A stretch of DNA of 17,813 bases from JARIHD01 sp035629475 (GTDB lineage Bacteria; Patescibacteriota; Saccharimonadia; Saccharimonadales; UBA4665): assembly GCA_035629475.1 (NCBI GenBank), contig DASPHS010000032.1, forward strand, positions 1 through 17,813, given 5' to 3'. Shown piece after piece: positions 14,905 to 17,813 of the stretch. A program made the translations under genes and the position numbers. The notes under the pieces are model-generated. The model saw nothing but the letters and a program-made list of their open reading frames with translations. It had not been told where the DNA came from and searched no databases. Position 1 is the first letter of the stretch, and each line of letters opens with the position of its first letter.

Positions 14905-16674
14905 ATGCAAAACATAGGGTCTAGGATACAAGCGTTCGTGCGAGGACTGCCAGGCTTTGGCAAACGGCACATCTATCAAATTGGCGGGCTACTGCTGGTA
15001 GCTGCCTGGTGCGCACCATACTTCACCAGTGGTTCACGCATTGAGTGGGGCGACTTCAGCTTCTTTGCGCAGGCCTATGAAGCCATTCGCCAGTCAATCC
15101 TGGAATACCACCAGTTCCCGTGGTGGAACCCATGGATTTCTGGTGGTATACCCCTCTATGCCAATCCGCAGATGGGCGTGTTCTCTATCCAAACCATCTT
15201 TGTATTGTTCTTTGGAGCCTCTATCGGCCTGAAGCTGGCCATCGCTTTCTACACCGTTGCCGGCTATGCCTCCATGCAGCTGTTGTTACGCAAGTACTTT
15301 AAGGTCGAGTACCGGATGGCCATCCTGCTCAGCCTGGCGTGGATTTTCTGCTCATTTTTTGTAGCCCACCTCCCGCCGCACTTTACCTTTGTGTGGTACA
15401 TGCTCACCCCGCTCTATGTCTACCTGGCGCTGACTGTTAAAGATTGGAAGTCCGGTCTGGTACTCGGTGGTGCGTTGGCAGTTATGGCGCTCTCGGCCGT
15501 ACATAACCCCTTCTTTCACATCACGCTGATCATAAGTGTCATTATCGGCATCCGCTTCATCCTGCTGTTCGTCCGCAAGCGCCCGCTCAAGGCCTTCCTG
15601 CTGGCTATGGCAGCTGCTGCCGGCCTGTTCATACTGATTGCAGGCCACCGCGTCATCATGGTCGTCCAGAACGTCAAACAGTTCCCGCGCGTGGTCCCCG
15701 ACCCCGCCGCCGACCCCTTAGTGTCAGTTATGGGCTTGGTCTGGCCGTTCTCGTTGGCCCACAACCAGAGCATTCCCTTCCAGGCCTTCCCGGCCCCATA
15801 TGGCTTTGGTGAAGTCTCGGCCACCATCGGCATGGGAGCCCTAGCAGCTGCACTGCTCAGCGTCCTATACCTGGCCTACAAGCGTACTGCCCTCAAAGCA
15901 TTCGTACAGCAGTTCCGCATACCGCTGATAGTGCTGGCGGCCGCACTGGTCTGCTTGTCTTTGGGCTTTGGCGCATTGCACAGCCTCACACCCTACAATG
16001 TCCTGAAGCACGTGCCGGTCTTTGGTGAAATGCGCGTTTCGTCGCGCTGGTTCGTATTCTTTAACATGGCGCTGCTGATCTTTATTGGTATTGTCGCCAG
16101 CCGGGCACCACGCAAATCGTTCTTTAAGCTGACAGCCTACTGTTTGGTGACGCTCAGTGTCATCCAGCTGTTTGTACTGAACGTCGGCTACCAGAACTAC
16201 ATTCTGGGCCGTGATATCGTCCAGCCCATCAAAGACAGCAAGAGCTACACCTTTACCCAGACCAGCATGTTTGGCACGCTGCCAAAATTGCCTGACGGCA
16301 CCAAACTACCGAATGATGGCAGTATGCCGCACTTCTACCGCGAATACGAAGCGACGCTCTTCAATACCGGCACCCTGCAAGCCAATGACGCCCTAGTGGA
16401 CCTGAACACCAAGGCGACACCCCGCTGTGCCTATGAAAAGGGTTGCGGGTTAGTGCTGAGCAATAACGCCAAAGTGAAGTCCTGGACGCCCAACAAAATA
16501 GTTCTGGAGCGCACCGGCAAGGGTCGCATTAAGATGAACATCAACAACTCCAGCTATTACCTAGTGAACGGCAAGCGTAACAGCGACGTACGCGTAGCCG
16601 AACCGTACATCGATTTCTATATCAGCCAACCAGACTCCGTAAAGACTATCACTATAGAGGTCAAACCTTACTAA
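14905..16674 (+). CDS. YfhO/GT-C-like polytopic membrane protein
   Basis: The 589-residue protein has a first helix at about 24-41, then an outer loop with EWGDFSFFAQAYEA (47-60) and PWWNPWISGGIPLYANPQMG (72-91). An acidic Asp50 after the first helix and the WNPWxxGGxPL motif are characteristic of YfhO-type membrane proteins of the GT-C fold. About ten further hydrophobic segments follow to about residue 440. The rest (about 441-589) is a soluble beta-rich tail with a Cys pair (CAYEKGC), presumably outside. Family members are implicated in sugar addition to teichoic acids or other surface polymers, but the reaction here is unknown. Ribosome-site options are GGGG (14891-14894) at 10 nt. It is the last gene of the operon; the terminator at 16881-16901 follows 206 nt later. 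Confidence 0.78.
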   Translation: MQNIGSRIQAFVRGLPGFGKRHIYQIGGLLLVAAWCAPYFTSGSRIEWGDFSFFAQAYEAIRQSILEYHQFPWWNPWISGGIPLYANPQMGVFSIQTIFVLFFGASIGLKLAIAFYTVAGYASMQLLLRKYFKVEYRMAILLSLAWIFCSFFVAHLPPHFTFVWYMLTPLYVYLALTVKDWKSGLVLGGALAVMALSAVHNPFFHITLIISVIIGIRFILLFVRKRPLKAFLLAMAAAAGLFILIAGHRVIMVVQNVKQFPRVVPDPAADPLVSVMGLVWPFSLAHNQSIPFQAFPAPYGFGEVSATIGMGALAAALLSVLYLAYKRTALKAFVQQFRIPLIVLAAALVCLSLGFGALHSLTPYNVLKHVPVFGEMRVSSRWFVFFNMALLIFIGIVASRAPRKSFFKLTAYCLVTLSVIQLFVLNVGYQNYILGRDIVQPIKDSKSYTFTQTSMFGTLPKLPDGTKLPNDGSMPHFYREYEATLFNTGTLQANDALVDLNTKATPRCAYEKGCGLVLSNNAKVKSWTPNKIVLERTGKGRIKMNINNSSYYLVNGKRNSDVRVAEPYIDFYISQPDSVKTITIEVKPY

Positions 16675-16693
16675 CGTCCTCTGCGGTGCGCCC

Positions 16694-16724
16694 CGTCATT
16701 CCGGACTGCGATCCGGAACCCAGT
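16694..16724 (+). repeat. CGTCAT hairpin module, variant stem
   Basis: CGTCAT is followed by the stem TCCGGA/TCCGGA around the 6-nt loop CTGCGA and then ACCCAGT. This is the same plan as the arms of the 80-bp element, with a different but still complementary stem. The bases just after it (AAAAATGGTT) resemble the spacer of the 80-bp element, so this looks like a left half whose right arm is lost. Confidence 0.72.
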
Positions 16725-16846
16725 AAAAATGGTTCTTGCTTACTCTTTATGCCATACAAGCACACCCTAGTACTACTTGGGTTCGGGTTATGGCACCCTG
16801 ACTGATTGACTGAGGGATGAGGCTGTCCGGATACAACAAAAAGTGT

Positions 16847-16880
16847 CCCCCATTTATTCCTATGGAATATAGAATGGGGG
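16847..16880. repeat. Long imperfect hairpin upstream of the terminator
   Basis: CCCCCATT (16847-16854) pairs with AATGGGGG (16873-16880). Inside it ATTCC (16856-16860) and GGAAT (16864-16868) pair around TAT, with small internal loops between the two stems. It abuts the terminator stem and could stabilise the 3' end of the operon transcript. Confidence 0.6.
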
Positions 16881-16901
16881 CGGCCACAGGCCGTTCTTTT
16901 T
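16881..16901 (+). terminator. Intrinsic terminator of the 9987-16674 operon
   Basis: CGGCC and GGCCG form a 5-bp stem around ACA and are followed directly by TTCTTTTT. The stem is short but GC-only and the T-run is good. It lies 206 nt after the YfhO-like gene on the plus strand, with the 34-nt hairpin stacked directly upstream. Confidence 0.7.
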
Positions 16902-16958
16902 GTGCGGACAGGCCAGCCAGCGGGCAGTCATGTCAGGGTGCTAACCCGAGAGTTTTTG

Positions 16959-16984
16959 CTTACTTTTTGCGGTCAAAAAGTAAG
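16959..16984. repeat. Perfect 11-bp inverted repeat
   Basis: CTTACTTTTTG and CAAAAAGTAAG surround the loop CGGT. It does not fit an intrinsic terminator because the stem is AT-rich and no U-run follows. Similar CTTACTTTTTG hairpins occur as dispersed repeats in many bacteria, as far as I recall. A degenerate piece (CTTACTCTTT) also follows the CGTCAT module at 16694-16724. Confidence 0.65.
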
Positions 16985-17009
16985 GAGAGAGGGCAAGGAG
17001 AGCACTTTG

Positions 17010-17040
17010 ACTGGGTCCTGAATCAAGTTCAGGATGACGG
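17010..17040 (-). repeat. CGTCAT hairpin module, exact inverted copy of 3970-4000
   Basis: Read on the minus strand, all 31 bases equal those at 3970-4000: CGTCAT, stem CCTGAA/TTCAGG around CTTGA, then ACCCAGT, plus one leading C. The right arm of the full 80-bp element is absent. It lies 35 bp from the end of the Ig-repeat gene. Confidence 0.8.
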
Positions 17041-17075
17041 TGGCTTGTGCCGGTCAGGGAGGCGCCCACTATTAC

Positions 17076-17813
17076 CTACTGAACAGTGACATCGATGTAG
17101 GTCTCGCCGTTCATCCACCACTGCGGTGCGCCCTCCAAAATAGGCTCAAACCGTTCACGGTACGTGCCAGGCGTGGCATTGGCTGGGACAGCCAGAGGGA
17201 ATTCGAAGCGGGCTATCTGGCCAGGTGAGACCATGTGCTGGTTGGCGGCCAGCGTCACACCGTCGGACTGAAAGACTTTAAAGAATCCAGTTGTCGGACG
17301 ACCCTTGTTCACCCAACCCGGAGCATTGAACTGACTCTCACGGTTGATAGGCGATGTGGCTGCCAGGCGGATAGGCCGGACTGAGGTGCCAGGAACATAA
17401 TCATCGTACCATTCAATGTTGCCGGTGTTCTTGTACTCAATGTATGCCGTAGCCTGGTTGCCCCGGTTAATCGTCAGGGATGATGAGCGGTTCTGGACAG
17501 TGGCTTCGAATGTCGTATCAATAACCTTCACATCGGTAAAGAATTCACCCTGCATCCACCAGCGTGGGGCGCCTTCCATAATCGGTTCAAACCACTCACG
17601 GTAGGTGCCGGGGTTGGTGCCGATCGGCAGGGTCAGGTTGTAGTCGAAGCGGGCGATCTGGCCAGGTGAGACCATGTGCTGGTTGGCGGCCAGCGTCACA
17701 CCGTCTGATTCGTAGACCTTGGTGAAGCCCGCTGTAGGTCGGCCACGGTTTACCCAGTTAGCCCCAGCGAAGTGACTTTCACGGTTGATAGGGTTACTGG
17801 CAGCCAGGCGGGT
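17076..17813 (-). CDS. Surface protein with tandem NBR1-type Ig-like repeats (5' end outside window)
   Basis: The frame is open from the window edge to the TAG at 17076-17078, giving 245 residues of the C-terminus. The first Met in the window (17699) lies mid-repeat and is not the start. The sequence is built from a 147-residue unit: one complete unit and part of a second. Each unit has an ExKNTGN-IEW-type strand, PINRES, WVNKGRPTTGF, SDGVTLAANQHMVSPGQIARF, PGTYRE-FEPI and GAP-WWM-GE segments. This pattern resembles the NBR1-type Ig-like domain found in bacterial extracellular proteins, often beside peptidoglycan-active or adhesive domains. The final unit ends directly at the stop, so nothing such as a sortase signal or anchor follows. 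It is probably exported, but no signal peptide can be checked. No terminator is evident after the stop. Confidence 0.8.
   Translation of the reverse strand, partial: TRLAASNPINRESHFAGANWVNRGRPTAGFTKVYESDGVTLAANQHMVSPGQIARFDYNLTLPIGTNPGTYREWFEPIMEGAPRWWMQGEFFTDVKVIDTTFEATVQNRSSSLTINRGNQATAYIEYKNTGNIEWYDDYVPGTSVRPIRLAATSPINRESQFNAPGWVNKGRPTTGFFKVFQSDGVTLAANQHMVSPGQIARFEFPLAVPANATPGTYRERFEPILEGAPQWWMNGETYIDVTVQ
17215..17705 (-). repeat. Tandem 441-bp coding repeat with a 50-bp identical core
   Basis: Bases 17215-17264 and 17656-17705 are identical over 50 bp and are spaced exactly 441 bp apart (147 codons). Flanking parts of the unit have diverged at both DNA and protein level. The identical block encodes the DGVTLAANQHMVSPGQIAR segment. 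Confidence 0.85.

Larger units (their letters stand above)
16675..17075. other. 401-bp intergenic region rich in hairpins, no gene seen
   Basis: No convincing gene is visible in this gap between the convergent operon end and the Ig-repeat gene. In order it holds a half copy of the CGTCAT hairpin repeat (16694-16724), a long imperfect hairpin (16847-16880), an intrinsic terminator (16881-16901), a perfect 11-bp hairpin (16959-16984), and a reverse-oriented CGTCAT module (17010-17040). A short reading frame at 16817-17089 runs straight through all of these hairpins and is not credible as a gene. Confidence 0.7.

Noticed and set aside
16741..16805. Possible tRNA-like remnant around GGGTTCGGG
   Set aside because: No acceptor, D or anticodon stems can be drawn around it; only the short T-loop-like string is present.
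16817..17089. A 90-codon plus-strand frame after the YfhO-like gene
   Set aside because: It runs across two hairpins, a terminator and two dispersed repeats and even into the end of the Ig-repeat gene, and shows no domain.
16681..17133. 13-bp direct repeat (CTGCGGTGCGCCC) at 16681-16693 and 17121-17133, possible target-site or recombination duplication
   Set aside because: By a simple estimate from the window length, one or more 13-bp matches are expected by chance, and nothing between them looks like a unit mobile element.

Overview
The window is about 17.8 kb of gene-dense bacterial DNA that reads as a cell-surface glycan and surface-protein region. It holds twelve protein genes, two of them cut by the window edges. 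I see no tRNA, rRNA, CRISPR array, insertion sequence or intact transposase. Standard code with TAA, TAG and TGA stops fits every gene. Intergenic spaces are short, many starts sit 7-10 nt behind a -10-like hexamer (probable leaderless or nearly leaderless mRNAs), and there are dispersed CGTCAT hairpin repeats. Together with several GtrA, GT2 and GT-C proteins and large RHS/PA14 and Ig-repeat surface proteins, this would suit a Patescibacteria/CPR organism, possibly Saccharibacteria-like. That placement is inference and not proven by anything here.

Layout. Bases 1-3876 (minus) hold the first 1292 codons of a secreted RHS/YD-type protein: signal peptide, DNRLRE-like region, two PA14-like domains, start of the YD region. 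Bases 3877-4117 hold its promoter, an 80-bp paired-hairpin repeat and a terminator-like hairpin. Bases 4118-5987 (minus) are a two-gene GDP-mannose supply unit: a ManC-like nucleotidyltransferase followed by a HAD protein of phosphomannomutase type. Next come a membrane-anchored GT2 (plus, 6090-7040), a convergent GtrA protein (minus, 7041-7448), a soluble GT2 (plus, 7550-8299), a bidirectional terminator, and a GT-C membrane glycosyltransferase (minus, 8374-9954). A 32-bp divergent gap leads into a six-gene plus-strand operon (9987-16674): DUF2142 membrane protein, a small unknown membrane-anchored protein, a GMC-type flavin oxidoreductase, an extended SDR, a second GtrA and a YfhO/GT-C-like membrane protein. 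The gap 16675-17075 carries a terminator and several hairpin repeats. Bases 17076-17813 (minus) are the 3' part of a protein made of 147-residue NBR1-type Ig-like repeats.

How they may work together (inference). Man-6-P would become Man-1-P (HAD), then GDP-Man (ManC). GT2 enzymes would load a hexose on polyprenyl phosphate, GtrA proteins would move the lipid-linked sugar across the membrane, and the GT-C-fold proteins would transfer it outside. The GMC-SDR-GtrA trio could be an oxidation/reduction pair that epimerises a lipid- or nucleotide-linked sugar, by analogy with mycobacterial DprE1/DprE2 with a GtrA partner. The RHS and Ig-repeat proteins at the two ends are candidate surface acceptors or adhesins.
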